A stretch of DNA of 64,000 bases from Ashinkailepas kermadecensis (lineage: Eukaryota; Arthropoda; Thecostraca; Neolepadidae): contig JAOTOM010004008.1 in assembly GCA_034440615.1 (NCBI GenBank), positions 69,501 to 133,500 on the forward strand, given 5' to 3'. The notes under the pieces are model-generated. The model did not search any database. It was given only the letters and a program-made list of their open reading frames with translations, and was not told where the DNA came from. Made by a program: the position numbers and the translations under genes. The stretch's first letter is position 1, and every line of letters begins with the position of its first letter. Below are positions 33,511-44,829 of the stretch, one piece after another.

Positions 33511-33971
33511 TATAGGTGTAATTTCAGCAGTGTGAGGTAACTTATCAAGGGATACCAAAATAAAGCCTTTGAACTGAGTGGTGGAGTGAGGGTTGAAATC
33601 CGACCAATCAGAAACCATAGTGGTAGATTAGGCCCCTCCACAGGACAATTTAGTTGATGACTAATTATATTATTTCGAAATGTACCTTTTGACAACATAG
33701 CGGTCGAAATCCAAGGACTTTTTAATGGGCGTAGGTGCCCCCCCTGCAAATCCGTTTGTCCCCTCCTGCTTGACGCAAATATAGGTACTCCACTGGTCCC
33801 TCAATAATTTTCCCAAACATACGCCCATGGGGAAAAGCCAACATTGAGGGGACAAATTACCCCTCATAAGCATACAATACAACATCCATGCCCCATACGA
33901 AATGGGATGAATGATGTTTTTAAATGCATTTTCTTCCAACAAACTTCTTTTCTGTTATTACAGCCTGCATG

Positions 33972-34010
33972 CGATGCGCCCCTGAACCACAATAACTAAC
34001 TAACTAACTA
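33972..34010 (+). mobile_element. Ultra-short SINE-like unit, 39 bp
   Basis: Flanked by the exact 12-bp duplication acagcctgcatg (33960-33971 and 34011-34022). The insert (cgatgcgcccctgaaccaca, then (taac)n) equals the 3' half of the 58802-58860 unit, so this is a 5'-truncated copy. Confidence 0.75.
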
Positions 34011-34985
34011 ACAGCCTGCATGATTAGAGCTTCCCAGCTTCCATACCTTCTCAACGTCATTTACAAAACGGCACAGCACAGCGAAAACGATGGGCGTGAC
34101 GGCGTGGAATTTGAAGGCTTGGATTATGTATGTACTGACATTGTTACATTGTTGCATTGTCATTTATGCATTGGTGTTCAATGCTTGTTCTTGCCGTGAA
34201 TTTATTCGCTGAGGATATATTTTAGCTCGTGTGACAGTTGCCTTGCAGCCAGCACCAAATGTTATAAAAATAAACAAATTCCTAAGATGACGCTAAAAAA
34301 AACTAATGCAATCCACTTCTCGTTGTCACCTTTACGAAATTGTCGTCCTTCGACTGAGAAATGGTCGTTCAAGCTTTGCTTATGACATCAAGCTGATGGG
34401 AATAAATAACAGTAGTGATGAATCTAACTATATTCAGTTGGACTTGAAGGACTTAAAAGTGGGTTGATCAATGGCAGATATCTGTAAGATATATGCTTAG
34501 CACCAGCCCCGCCAGCTCGCTGCAATCTAGAGGCCAGCGGGAAGATTCGAGAAAGCATTGAGACGATGGTTTGTTTTGGCACTTATGCATTTATCCAAAT
34601 ATTACTTATTTATACCCTGGTATGGCCCAGTTTTCCCTGGTATACCCTGGTATGGCCAAGTTGGTATGGCCCAGTTTTCAGTCAAAATGATTAATGTTAT
34701 TGCGTTTTGAGTAAATGATGCACCATGCCAAGAATAAACAAAAACCAATATGAAATCATGTTCCCCATCCTCGAACCATAGTATAAGAGCCTAAAAACAA
34801 TATGAGACATTAACACAAGGGAGGCCCCCTTTCGTGTAACAGGAGGCCCCCTTTCGACCTTGCCCCCCCTGTAAGAATTTCGTGGCGACGCCACTGGTGG
34901 TGGGTGTCTGCATTAATGGTTGTGATCACGCTCCCGCAGCCGCGTGTGTGGCGGTGATGGTGAGGCAGAGTCGTCTGTTTCATAA

Positions 34986-36374
34986 TCAGACGACTCTGGT
35001 GTGGCTGTCTGCTCTGGGTCCCTGGGGGATTCCCGAGCATGCGGAGGGGGTCAGGACTGTCCTGAGAGGACTGCGATGAGCCGGTGGAGGGAGATGGGAG
35101 GACCTGAGTGGAGGTCGCCGGGGAGGCCTGATCCCGAGAGGGAGGCAGGGTGGAGGGGGCCTGGGGAGGTCCTGGAGGGGCGGCGCGGAGGGGGCTCGAC
35201 CCCGAGGGTGCGTGGCAGCCGTTCGACAACTGGTGGGCCTGGAGGCGGATGGACCTGCGACGGGAGCAGGGCGTAAGGCCGGTGCAGGGTCGGAGTGGGT
35301 GAGCGGGCGCTCGGTGCGCGTGGAAACACGGGTCGCCGGTCGGGCGGCCGCCTCGGCCGGGGTCGGCCAGAGGGGCTGGAGGGGCTGTTGGCCCCAGGCA
35401 GAGGCCGGCCTCTGCGTCAATGGCGGTGCTGGGGGGGCTGTCCGGCGCTGCTGCTGCTGACCCTTTGCTTCCAGCCAGACTGGGCAGCGGGGGTATGAGG
35501 CGGGGTGTGGGCCGGCGCAGGCTGCGCATCGCGGCTCCTGGGCCTCGCACTGGGCCGTGGTGTGCGCCTCAGCACAATGGCCGCACACTGGGTTGCGGGC
35601 GCGACAGACCCCACTGTGGTGGCCATAACGCTGGCAGAACCCACAGCGCTTGGGCGGAGGGGTCAACGGCCGACAGGGGTACCGGAGGTACCCCGCGTAC
35701 AGGTGCGTCGGCGGGGCGAGCGATCTGTACCCCACTTTGAGCAAGGGGCTTGGGGTCGATGCCGAGGGGCGTCCCAAACGGACGACTTCGCAGACGCCTT
35801 GAGGGCTCAACTCTTCCAGGAGCTCCTCCTCTGGGAGGTGTGCCAGCTCCGGGGCAAAGACTGTCACAAAAGAGTTGTTCAGTCTATCCGCCACAGCCAC
35901 CTCGACAGGGTGTGCCAGGAAGTGGTTCAGGTGGAGGAGGGCCCTGGCCTGGGTTGGGTCACGCACCCGAACCAGTAGTGCGCCCGACCGGATGGTTCGG
36001 GCCGACACTACACCTCCCGTCCACTTATCTAGCTCCTTGGCGAACGCAAAGGGGGACGTGCGGTCCCAGGACCCCTCCTTCCGTGCCACGAGCACGAAGG
36101 ATTCCCCGTCAGGGGGATCTCGCGGTGGCGGGGCCCGGGCTCCTGGGCGCGGCCGGCGTCCGCCCTCCGCAGGGGGCGGGGGTCCCCGGCCATGCCGGTG
36201 CGGGGTTGGACCGCTGAGGAGAGAGGGGAGGGGTGACTGAGTGTGGGAAGGGCGCCCTGAAGGGGTGCTGTCAAGAGAGGCACCCTGAAGGGGTGCTGCA
36301 AGGAAAAGTGTGAAGACAAGTGTAGTGCGAAAGGGGTAGAGAGACACAGTGCTTGGAGGGATGGGAGTAGCCAA
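34986..36374 (-). CDS. LINE copy 1 ORF1 (gag-like, CCHC zinc knuckles)
   Basis: A 462-codon frame. After a proline-rich start it has a conserved segment around GESFVLVARKEGSWDRTSPF, then LAHLPEEELLEELSPQGVCEV, typical of LINE ORF1 proteins, and three Cys-rich knuckles (CGFCQRYGHHSGVC, CGHCAEAHTTAQC, CAACAGPHPASYPRC). ORF1 proteins bind the element's RNA. The extreme C terminus appears frameshifted relative to copy 2, since the ETDDS-like ending continues in another frame beyond 34986. Confidence 0.85.
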   Translation of the reverse strand: MATPIPPSTVSLYPFRTTLVFTLFLAAPLQGASLDSTPSGRPSHTQSPLPSLLSGPTPHRHGRGPPPPAEGGRRPRPGARAPPPRDPPDGESFVLVARKEGSWDRTSPFAFAKELDKWTGGVVSARTIRSGALLVRVRDPTQARALLHLNHFLAHPVEVAVADRLNNSFVTVFAPELAHLPEEELLEELSPQGVCEVVRLGRPSASTPSPLLKVGYRSLAPPTHLYAGYLRYPCRPLTPPPKRCGFCQRYGHHSGVCRARNPVCGHCAEAHTTAQCEAQEPRCAACAGPHPASYPRCPVWLEAKGQQQQRRTAPPAPPLTQRPASAWGQQPLQPLWPTPAEAAARPATRVSTRTERPLTHSDPAPALRPAPVAGPSASRPTSCRTAATHPRGRAPSAPPLQDLPRPPPPCLPLGIRPPRRPPLRSSHLPPPAHRSPLRTVLTPSACSGIPQGPRADSHTRVV

Positions 36375-36708
36375 CAGAGGCGGGCGCAGTCACGGCCAAA
36401 GGCCGCTAGCACGATCCATGAAACCAGGAAGGTACCTCTGCTGGCTCTAACCTAGTGGGTGGGATGGGTAAAAAAACAATCAAAGCCGACCGCTGCTACA
36501 ATTCGGTTTCCCGACGGTGCTGGTGAGCACCGCTGGGCCGAAGGGGGTTGGGAGGGGGGCTACGCCGGCTATTCCGGCGAGCAACCAACTAGTGGCGCCG
36601 GCCGGCTAATCCGGCAGACAACCAACTAGTGGTCCGGGGGGCGGAGCTGCCCGTAGATGCCCTAATAAGGACACCTACGAGACAGCTGGGAGGGGGAAGA
36701 GGGCTTGA

Positions 36709-36760
36709 CAAGACCTGGTTATCACAACCGGAGATTAAGCCACAGAAGCTGTCCGCCGTT
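36709..36760. other. 52-bp spacer between two head-to-head LINE 5' ends
   Basis: Both LINE copies appear to begin with tcaagccc, at 36708 on the minus strand and 36761 on the plus strand, with only this unique 52-bp sequence between them. The first ~240 bp of the two elements form an imperfect inverted repeat around it. Confidence 0.7.
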
Positions 36761-37124
36761 TCAAGCCCCCACCCGCCCTTTCCAGCTGTCTCGTAGGTGT
36801 CCTTTCAAGGACATCTACGGGAAGCTCCGCCCCCTCCGCCACTAGTCGGTTGTCAGCCGGATTAGCCGGCCGACGCCGCTAGTCGGTGCTCGTCGGACTA
36901 GCCGTCGCAGCCCCCCTCCCACTCCTCCTCGGCCTAGCGGTGCTCTCGGGCATCGTCGGGAAACCGAGTTGTACCGGCGGCCAGCCTCGATTGTTTGTTT
37001 CCCATCCCTCCCCATAGGTTATAAATCGGTCATAGGTATCTTTCTGGTTTAATGGATCGGGCTAACGTTCTCTGAGCGTGACTGCCCCCGCCTCTGACCG
37101 ATTTTCCCATCCCTCCAAAACTCT

Positions 37125-38607
37125 GTGTCTTTCTTCCCCTTTCACACGCCAGTTCTTCACATCTTTCCTTGCAGCATCCCCTCAGGGTGCCTTTCTTGCT
37201 TGCACCCCTTCCGGGCGCCCTTACCCACACATACACTCCACCCTCTCCCGTCTGGTGTAAGTGCACCCGCCCTGCCCCGGTATGCCCGGGAACACCCAGC
37301 CCCCCTCGGAGGACGGAGGACGCCGCCCCCGGCCTGGAGCCCGCCTGCCCCCTCCCCGCGACCCCCGGAGGGTGAGTCATTCGTGTTGGTGACGAGGAAG
37401 GAGGGATCGTGGGCCCGAACCTCCCCGTTTGCGGTAGCACGGGAGCTGGACGGGTGGACAGGCGGAGTTTCCTCGGCGAAGGTCCTCCGCTCTGGTGCCC
37501 TGCTGGTGCGGGTTAGGGAAGCCTCACAGGCACGTGCCCTCATGAGCCTAAACCGGTTCCTCGGCAAGGACATCACGGTTGAGATCGCGGACAGGCTCAA
37601 CCTGGTTTATACCACCGCTTACGCCCCGGAGCTGGTGGATCTGTCCGAGGAGGAGCTCCTGGACGAGCTGCAGTCGCAGGGAGTGTGCGACGTGACCCGT
37701 CTCGGTCGTCGCCCTCGTGCGGGCCCAGTCCTGAAACTGGGCTTCCGCACGCAAGTCCCGCCCACCCACGTCATGGCGGGCTACTTGCGCATCCCTCTCC
37801 GCCCCTGGACCCCACCACCGGCCCGATGTGCCTTCTGCCAAAGGTACGGGCACCTGGCAAAGGCGTGTCGCTCCAGGGAGCCTGTATGTGGGCGATGTGC
37901 CGAGGGGCACACGACGGATATGTGCGCGTCCGAGGTCCCACGTTGCGCGGCCTGCCTGGGCCCCCACCCGGCCGCATCCCCACGCTGCCCTGCGTGGCTC
38001 GACGCCAAAGAGCGTCAGCAGCGGCGACTCACCTCACAGGGCTCCTCGCCGCCCGCACCACCGATGGTGTGGGCCCGGCCCCACTTGGCCCCAATGTGGC
38101 CGACTCCGGCTGAAGCGGGCTCCCGCCCCAGGTCTGGAGGGTCGGGTCGGTCCGACTGCGACCCGCTTGCCTCCCTCTCCTTCCCCGGCCTCTCGCCCTG
38201 CCCCCTTAGCGGGCCCCTCCGTCCCCCGGTCCCCGCACCGCCCACAGGACGTCACCCAGCCGGCCATGCGCCCTGCCCCTGCCGCGGGCCCCGCCAAGGC
38301 AGACACCGCCCACCACTGTCGGGCCGCGCAGCAGACCGCGGCGACCCCAGTCACCGGTTGCTCTAGCGCTCAGCCCCTCCACCGCCAACAGGCTGCTCCG
38401 ACCAAGGCTCGGGCGTCTTCCACACCGCCCCCTCAGGGCCGTCGCCTCCCCACTCTGTCCCCGGAATCGAGTGCTCGCTCCCGTTCCCCGAGCCCGGACC
38501 GCACTGGGGATCCAGAGCCCCTCTCCACGTCACCAGGGTCGTCCGCCTCCTACGAGACGGATGACCCAATCACGCCCTCACCGCCACACACGCCTGCGAG
38601 GGCGTGA
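37125..38607 (+). pseudogene. LINE copy 2 ORF1 (gag-like, frameshifted)
   Basis: The frame from 37125 to 38366 carries GESFVLVTRKEGSWARTSPF, LVDLSEEELLDELQSQGVCDV and the three knuckles (CAFCQRYGHLAKAC, CGRCAEGHTTDMC, CAACLGPHPAASPRC). The C-terminal part continues in a second frame to 38607, ending in a Ser/Pro-rich tail (SYETDDPITPSPPH). At least one frameshift therefore separates the halves. Confidence 0.8.
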
Positions 38608-38631
38608 TCATCACCACACAACACAACACTA

Positions 38632-41600
38632 ATGCAGACACCCACCACTGAATTCTTGCTCCAATGGAATACGAGGTCCCTCATATCCCATTGGGCAGAA
38701 TTCAAGGAATATATCATCAGAAATAAACCATTGATTGCCGCCGTTCAGGAGACCCGATGGCGCGACAATGACCCATATAATTTTAATATCTTTGGTTATT
38801 CCCTCTACACCGACAATAGAAATTATACATCCCGCGGCGGCGGGGTCGCCTTATTTATATCCGACACCCTCCTTCATCGTCAGATCCCCATTGTAAATAA
38901 CCTAAATTTTATTGCCGTTTCTGTCAAAATTGCACAACTAGAGCTTACTATACTCTCTCTCTATCTCCCACCTTCTCCTACACTATCCTTATCTTCTGTG
39001 ACCGACCTATTCGGTCTCCTTCCTCACCCTGTCTGGTGCTGGGAGATTTTAATGCCCACCACCAGGCATGGGGCTGTCACACCACATCACCTCGCGGACA
39101 CCACATCGAAACACTCCTCAACACCCACAACATGGTCTTTTTAAATGACCAAACACCCACACACAACACCGACATTGCCCTGTTCCGTCCATCTGCCATC
39201 GACCTATCTTTGGCCTCGGCCTCCATCTCACCCCTCTTTTCTTGGCATGTACAATCCGACCCCCTCTTTAGCGATCACTTCCCTATTCATATTATGCTTG
39301 AACGCTCAGCCCAGGCTAGAGATTATTCATTTCTCCCCGCTGGAATGTTCGCAAGGCGAAATGGCCATCATTCTCCCAGGAAATTGACACCGTCTTCCCT
39401 CCTCATTCACACCCCCCAATATCAGCTTTTCTTGACACCATATTACTCGCGGCAGAAAATCATGTCCCCCACACTCGTCGCTCCCCGGCCGTCATCACGT
39501 GCCGTGGTGGAACGACGAGTGTCAACGCGCCGTCGCTCTGCGGCGGCGGGCTGAGCGAAAATATCGCAAAAATCTCACCACCCAAAACATGTTAGAAGCC
39601 CGCGAGGCTAAAAACGTTGTCAGCAAATTATCCTTAGCTCCAAAAAACGCAGCTGGCAACTCTATTCAAACTCATTCGACCGTTTTACCCCCCATCGGCC
39701 AGATTTGGACCAAAATTCGCTCTTTCTCAAATGGCAGATCCCCACACCGCGGATTCCCACAACTGACAATTAATCAACGCAGCATCACAGAACCCTCGGA
39801 CGTCGCGGAACACTTTGCCACGTATTATGCAGACATCTCCTCAAATACGCAATACTCGCAACAAACCACCGACTTCCTACAAACCACTCTCGCCACCTGC
39901 AACTTTACCTCGGACAACACGGAACCATATAATGCCCCCTTTACTCTCTATGAACTAAATGTATCCCTATCCAAAGTAACAAACACCGCGGCTGGCCCTG
40001 ACCACTTGGCATACCCCTTCTTCCAAAATTTATCCGACTCCGGAAAAGACAACCTCCTTTCGGCACTAAACCAACTATGGACTGACGGCACCTTCCCCTC
40101 TCCTGGTCCACTAGCACTATCATTCCTATCGCTAAACCCCGCAAACCTCGCGACCTTCCCTCTAGCTATCGACCTATCTCTCTCACTAGTTGTGCCTCTA
40201 AACTTTTTGAGCGCATGGTCAATGGACGAATCAGAGTTCACCTTGAAAACAACGAAATTCTCACACCCTTTCAAAGCGGCTTTCGACCCAGACACAGCAC
40301 CACTGACAACCTTATTCTATTAGTTGACTCGATTCAGCGCGGTTTCATGAAAAACATGAAACCGTGGCACTCTTTCTCGATTTAAAATCCGCATTCAATA
40401 AAGTACACAGCTCGGCACTCCGAATCAAATTACATCGTATTGGCATCCGAGGCAGAATGGCAAAATTTATCACCAACTTTCTCGCTAATAGAACATTCAC
40501 CGTCCGCTGCGGCAATATCCATTCTCAGTCCAAAAGTTAGATCAAGGCGTCCCACAAGGCAGCGTGCTATCCCCCACCCTCTTTCTTATCATGATTAACG
40601 ATGCGCTCGCTGACCTCCATCACATAGCCCCCTGTCTAAAATACTCCATTTACGCCGATGATTTGGCCATATGGTGCACGCACCCATCGGCAGACAATGC
40701 AAATCATATAATGCAGCGCGCCATGAATCAAATTGATTCATGGTGCTCCCTCTGGGGACTGCAAATCTCCCCCACCAAATCCGTCACAATGCTTTTCTCC
40801 CGGCTCACCACGTACATTCCACCTCTTACACCACTCCGTTACCGCGACCAAATTATCCCTCACCAAACCACCTTCACCTATCTTGGCATCGTACTAGACA
40901 AAAGTCTTTGTTTCGGCCCCCATATTGCTTATCTCAAACAACGTTGCGCAAAACGTCTAAATCTCCTGCGCTGCATCTCCGGTCGCGACTGGGGTGCAGA
41001 CAGGGCCACACTCAACACAATGTATATTACTCTGATTCGCTCAATCCTGGAATACAATGCGTTTATCTTCGATAATATATCCCCTTCACACATCACAACA
41101 CTTGAACGCATACAGAATAACGCAATTCGCCTCATCACCGGAGCACACCGCACCACGCCCATCACTAGTCTCCGGGCTGAGGCCCACCTCCCCAGCTTAC
41201 AACACCGCAGAATACTTCAACTAGTCAGATACCACTTTCGCACCACAACAAAGCACAACCACCCTGCCACCCTCGCACTCTCTAATCCTCCCGTTCGACG
41301 TACATATAATAGGAACAAATACAATATTGCCATACATTTAGACCATGTCCTCACATTCGCACTCAAATTCCCCAACGTAATCCCCGAAAATTGCCTCCTC
41401 TAATCCCGTTTTGGCACATGAAACACCCCAAACTTGAGTATCTCTTTCGGGAAAACAAAAACCTGCTCACCCCCATCGAAGTCCAAATTCGATTTTTTGA
41501 ATATCAAGAGGCCCACCCACAACACACCTTCTTCTACACGGACGGTTCACGTACCAGCAATGGTACGGGAGCCGCCTGGTGCGGTGGGCCCGACACTGGT

Positions 41601-42368
41601 CAAACCAAATTAACACTTCACCATTCGGTTTACACAGCAGAACTAGTCGCCATACTCACTTGCCTACAACACATCATTGCGCAACGCATTACTACCCCTA
41701 CTACAATATGCACTGACTCACGATCCTCCGTGGACGCCCTCGCCTCAATACACAACACCACACACCCCACGCTCCACGCCATCCGACACCTTTACAATGC
41801 CAACCACGCACACCTTCCACTCACACTGCTCTGGATCCCTGGACATTGGGGCATCCCGGGAAATGAACGGGTTGATTGTCTCGCCCGCGCGGCGATCGAC
41901 CTCCCCGATAACAACGGAGCCCCAGTACCCCCCGGAGATCTTTTATCCCTCACAAATAATCTGTTCAAAAAGTATATTCAGGCCTGCTGGTCACACAACA
42001 CCACACACCTACACACCATCAAGCCCACACTTTTCAGCTGGCCCTCCTCCAACCAGCACACCCGTCTGAACGAGGTCGTACTCGCCAGACTTCGCCTGGG
42101 ACACACCAATTTGACACACAATTATATTTTTCATAGACTTCACCGCCTTCCACTTTGTAACACATGTCACGTACGCCTTACTGTCACTCATATCTTACTT
42201 GACTGTCCAGCATATGCTCTTCACCGTCGCTATATCATGCAATATGTCGCCAAGATCCACTCACAACTTTCGCTTCAAGCTCTCCTCGGGAATGACCTAC
42301 TTGATCGGGAACTACTTGATTTACTCTTTCGCTTCCTCCAGGACACCAAACTCTCCGAACTGATATAA
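38632..42368 (+). pseudogene. LINE copy 2 ORF2 (several frameshifts)
   Basis: Starts ATG at 38632 (MQTPTTEFLLQWN), which keeps the sequence that hAT-2 interrupted in copy 1. The order is as in copy 1: endonuclease (QETRW, GDFNAHHQAWG), reverse transcriptase (YADDLAIW near 40650), RNase H (FYTDGSRTSNG, CTDSRSSVDA, WIPGHWG) and the C-terminal Cys-rich patch (CNTCHVRLTVTHIL). The reading frame changes near 39035, 39390-39500, 40110, 40330-40560 and 41395, so it cannot make a full protein unless these are sequencing errors. Confidence 0.85.
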
Positions 42369-43060
42369 AGCCTCCGTCGCATTTTCCGTTTCCAAGCTAG
42401 CCTGATAAAAGTTATATGACACGCGCCACACTCCGTACTGGCTGTATGACTCCGCTCCACATCTCTTCCTCTCCGTCGTCGCAAAACACATACATATAGG
42501 TTATCTCACACTAGGTAGACAGGATCCGATCCAATTTGGCTAATACGGACGGACTTCCTTTTAAATTGCGCTTGGTTTTTTACCCTCGGGTTTTCCAAGC
42601 AGCCTGGTTTTCCCCTGTTTAGGGGTTTCCAGGCTTTAACTTAAAACATACACTTACACCCACAAGGTCGGGCCCGACGCCCACGACTCGCCCTGGGCGT
42701 CGGGCCTCCGCTTCGCTTTTCAGGTCGCAGGTGGGCAGTGGAGCCTCTCCGGAGGTTACGATGCTGCCCACCCTCCAAATGTCCTTCCATTGTCATGAGT
42801 GTCTGTATGTATGTATATGTACCTGTATGACATGCGTGTATCGTCTCTACGCCATATTTCTTGTTTGACGGCGTCTCTCCTTTCTTGACTAGTTGATATA
42901 ACCGGATGTCACATAAGCCGGATTAACGTAACTCCTTCTTTAACGTAGCAATCTCTAGCAGATGGCACTTTGCCTCAGCTAAAGATTTAGGAAAAAAAAG
43001 AAGAAAAAAAAAAAGATGCGGCCCGCTACACTTCCACAGTGGAGGGAATTCCAGCTATTT

Positions 43061-43336
43061 TGTTTGTTTATGCACACAATTTTACATTTTTCAGCAAAAG
43101 GTGGAGAGTCAGTCCACTATCTAATCCAAATCTGTTTCTATTCAGTACAAAATGTGCTGGTTAACATCAATGTTTCTACTTAGCATGGGGTTTTTCATTT
43201 TTTCCCTTTAGCTTTCTTATCAGAATAAAATAGCATAGGTTATTGCGGGGGCCCAAATCAACATTGGGGGAGGGGGGGCAAGATCAACATTGGTGGGGGC
43301 ATAGCCCCCACAAAAGGATACAAATCGACGCCCCTG
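43061..43336 (+). repeat. hAT-like right-end segment, inner copy
   Basis: Similar to 43562-43860 along its length (aggtggagagtcagtccact, aaatgtgctggttaacatca, aacattggtggggg, then the terminus aaatcgacgcccctg ending at 43336). The next 8 bp are catacatg; no matching left end was found. Confidence 0.75.
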
Positions 43337-43561
43337 CATACATGCATGATTTTGCACTTATCAAAATTTAATTTCATCTGCCATTTTTTGGACCACTTCA
43401 CAAGCTCTTCTAAGTCTTTCTGTAGCATGTACCTAGGTGCCTAGGTACCAGGTAAATATCAAGCTGATAGTGTGATGAGTGGGCTGTTGAGGTTAATTAT
43501 AGTTTGTATATCCACACTCTCAATGATAACTGATTGTTGTTCACGGGACTGGAGTGTATGC

Positions 43562-43860
43562 AAGTTTGACAATGACAATTGGTTTTTGTGCACACCATTT
43601 TGAATTTTGTAGCAAAAGGTGGAGAGTCAGTCCACTATCTAACCCAAATCTGTTTTTTTTTCATTACAAAATGTGCTGGTTAACATCAACTGCATTTTCT
43701 ATGTACCTAGCATGGTGTTTTCCTTCTTTTTTCCTGCAACTTTTTTACCAGCATAAAAATAGCATATGTTATTGGGGAGGCCCAAATCAACATTGGTGGG
43801 GACAAGATCAACATTGGTGGGGCCCTGGCCCCCACAAAAGGATACAAATCGACGCCCCTG
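43562..43860 (+). repeat. hAT-like right-end segment, outer copy (hAT-1 end)
   Basis: Direct repeat of 43061-43336. Its terminus at 43860 is the one whose 8-bp flank (actggaag) equals the flank of the left end at 14524. Confidence 0.75.
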
Positions 43861-44640
43861 ACTGGAAGTGTAGTTCCGAAAACAAGAGGAAGCAAAGAAA
43901 GCTTTAGAAGTTGGCGAGTTTAAGCATACCGCAAGGTACCAGACTGGACGACGCAAAACTATAATTCCGATCTCAGTGCACCCATACAGCACCAAAAAAA
44001 CAGTCAAAGGGCGTTATAAACTGCCTTGACTTGAAGGATATTTCCGAAGAGGAAATGGTTGATGGTTTGAATAGAGGTGCACGAGGAAGCCCATCCCAGT
44101 GTTACATATGCGCTGGTAGCGAGAATCACTCCCATGACCAGTGGTAGCATACCAACGCTACCACGCCACTTGCTGAGCTCAGTGCCCTCTTCGGCTCATT
44201 TGGAATCATCTGTACACCGGCAACGAACTCAGGTAGCCTGACGTCTGACCAGCACCGTTCACCCGAGAAGGCACAACGCCCTGACGCCCTGCCCAGGGCT
44301 GATTCCCCTTCGGTGGCAGCGAGGGAGCAGGCGGCGGTCGAAAGTGGCACCTCTAATGGTGACTAGTGGACCCAGGCGCAAAGGAAGGAGACGGTGGTCT
44401 CCGCCAGCCCCTCCCCCCCCAAAAAAAAACTCCCTCGGTACCCGTATCCAGCGCTTCCACGCCACCTCTGCACGCCACTTCCCGGTCAAGATCACCTCCA
44501 CCCCCGGTTGGTATGTCGAGAAGTTCACCTCTGCACCGACGTGGCTGGCTGCCAAGACATGTCCGGCAGCACGGTATACTATGAAGTAACAAATGGGCCG
44601 TATTTTCATCTGGCTTTCAGGTAATCTAGCTGTGTATTCC
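43861..44640 (+). pseudogene. Jockey-type gag remnant, right fragment
   Basis: Scattered frames carry IPISVHPYSTKKTVKGRYKL followed by LDLKDISEEEMVDGL, the hallmark of Jockey-group ORF1 proteins. They are followed by a degenerate zinc knuckle (CYICAGSENHSHDQW, last Cys replaced by Trp). Further on come Ser/Pro-rich segments and TQAQRKE. Several frameshifts and stops are present. It is a different LINE family from the RNase H-type LINE copies. Confidence 0.55.
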
Positions 44641-44829
44641 TGAGCTTTGACCGCTTCTTCGTAATAATTGAGCTAATAGCTTATTTTCGACCGATGTTAC
44701 ACACTTAAGTACACAAACGTGACATGAAACAATTGGAATTCAATAAAAATATTGATAGTAAAGTCCTATCTTCGAAGACTTTTTCTGTTCCGACAATTTA
44801 ACTAAAATTTTCAGCGAAGGAAGTTTCAT

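Larger units (their letters stand above)
27469..34896. mobile_element. hAT-like non-autonomous insertion (hAT-2), 7428 bp
   Basis: The left end reads caagggcgtcgccac (27469-27483). The right end, read on the other strand, is cagtggcgtcgccac (34882-34896): 13 of 15 match. The 8 bp outside are identical, gtggtggg at 27461-27468 and 34897-34904. The uninterrupted sequence is preserved in the second LINE copy at about 38637-38655, an empty site with one cccaccac. The insertion sits within the first codons of LINE ORF2. The interior is nearly all ~20-bp-period array plus a long inverted repeat. No transposase-like frame is seen, so it must have been moved by a transposase encoded elsewhere. Confidence 0.85.
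23159..36708 (-). mobile_element. RNase H-type LINE, copy 1 (split by hAT-2)
   Basis: A LINE on the minus strand: 5' end at about 36708 (tcaagccctcttcccc..), 5' untranslated region to 36375, ORF1 (36374-34986), ORF2 (27468-23739), 3' untranslated region and an A-rich tail (T-rich on the plus strand at 23158-23193). Removing the 7428-bp insertion at 27469-34896 and one copy of its 8-bp duplication leaves about 6.1 kb, matching copy 2 at 36761-43014 (about 6.25 kb). Domain content (CCHC ORF1; endonuclease, reverse transcriptase and RNase H in ORF2) places it in the I/LOA/Jockey-related group; the exact clade needs a tree. Confidence 0.85.
36761..43014 (+). mobile_element. RNase H-type LINE, copy 2
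   Basis: Same family as copy 1, opposite orientation. 5' untranslated region 36761-37124, ORF1 37125-38607, ORF2 38632-42368, 3' untranslated region, and an A-rich tail at 42991-43014. No clear target duplication was found between the 5' flank and the sequence after the tail (gatgcggcccgctaca). Confidence 0.85.
14524..43860. mobile_element. hAT-like composite insertion (hAT-1), ~29.3 kb with nested elements
   Basis: The left end at 14524 reads caggggtgtcgattt. The right end at 43860, read on the other strand, is caggggcgtcgattt (14 of 15 match). The 8 bp outside both ends are identical: actggaag at 14516-14523 and 43861-43868. Eight-base target duplications and CAG-type ends are hallmarks of hAT transposons. 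The interior is nested: SINEs, a 20-bp-period array, CCTAA-rich DNA, minisatellites, and two LINEs (23159-43014). Without those LINEs about 9.5 kb remains. No transposase is visible. Extra right-end-like termini inside (15172, 16196, 20005, 43336) show the history is more complex than one insertion. Confidence 0.55.

Noticed and set aside
33012..33749. 245-codon minus-strand frame as a transposase
   Set aside because: It lies across the array and the right arm of the inverted repeat and shows no hAT transposase or other conserved motif.
20979..43030. A full LTR retrotransposon split by the LINE pair
   Set aside because: Only the first 38 bp and last 14 bp are shared between the supposed LTRs, and no primer site, gag or pol was found; a 14-bp match can occur by chance in a window of this size.
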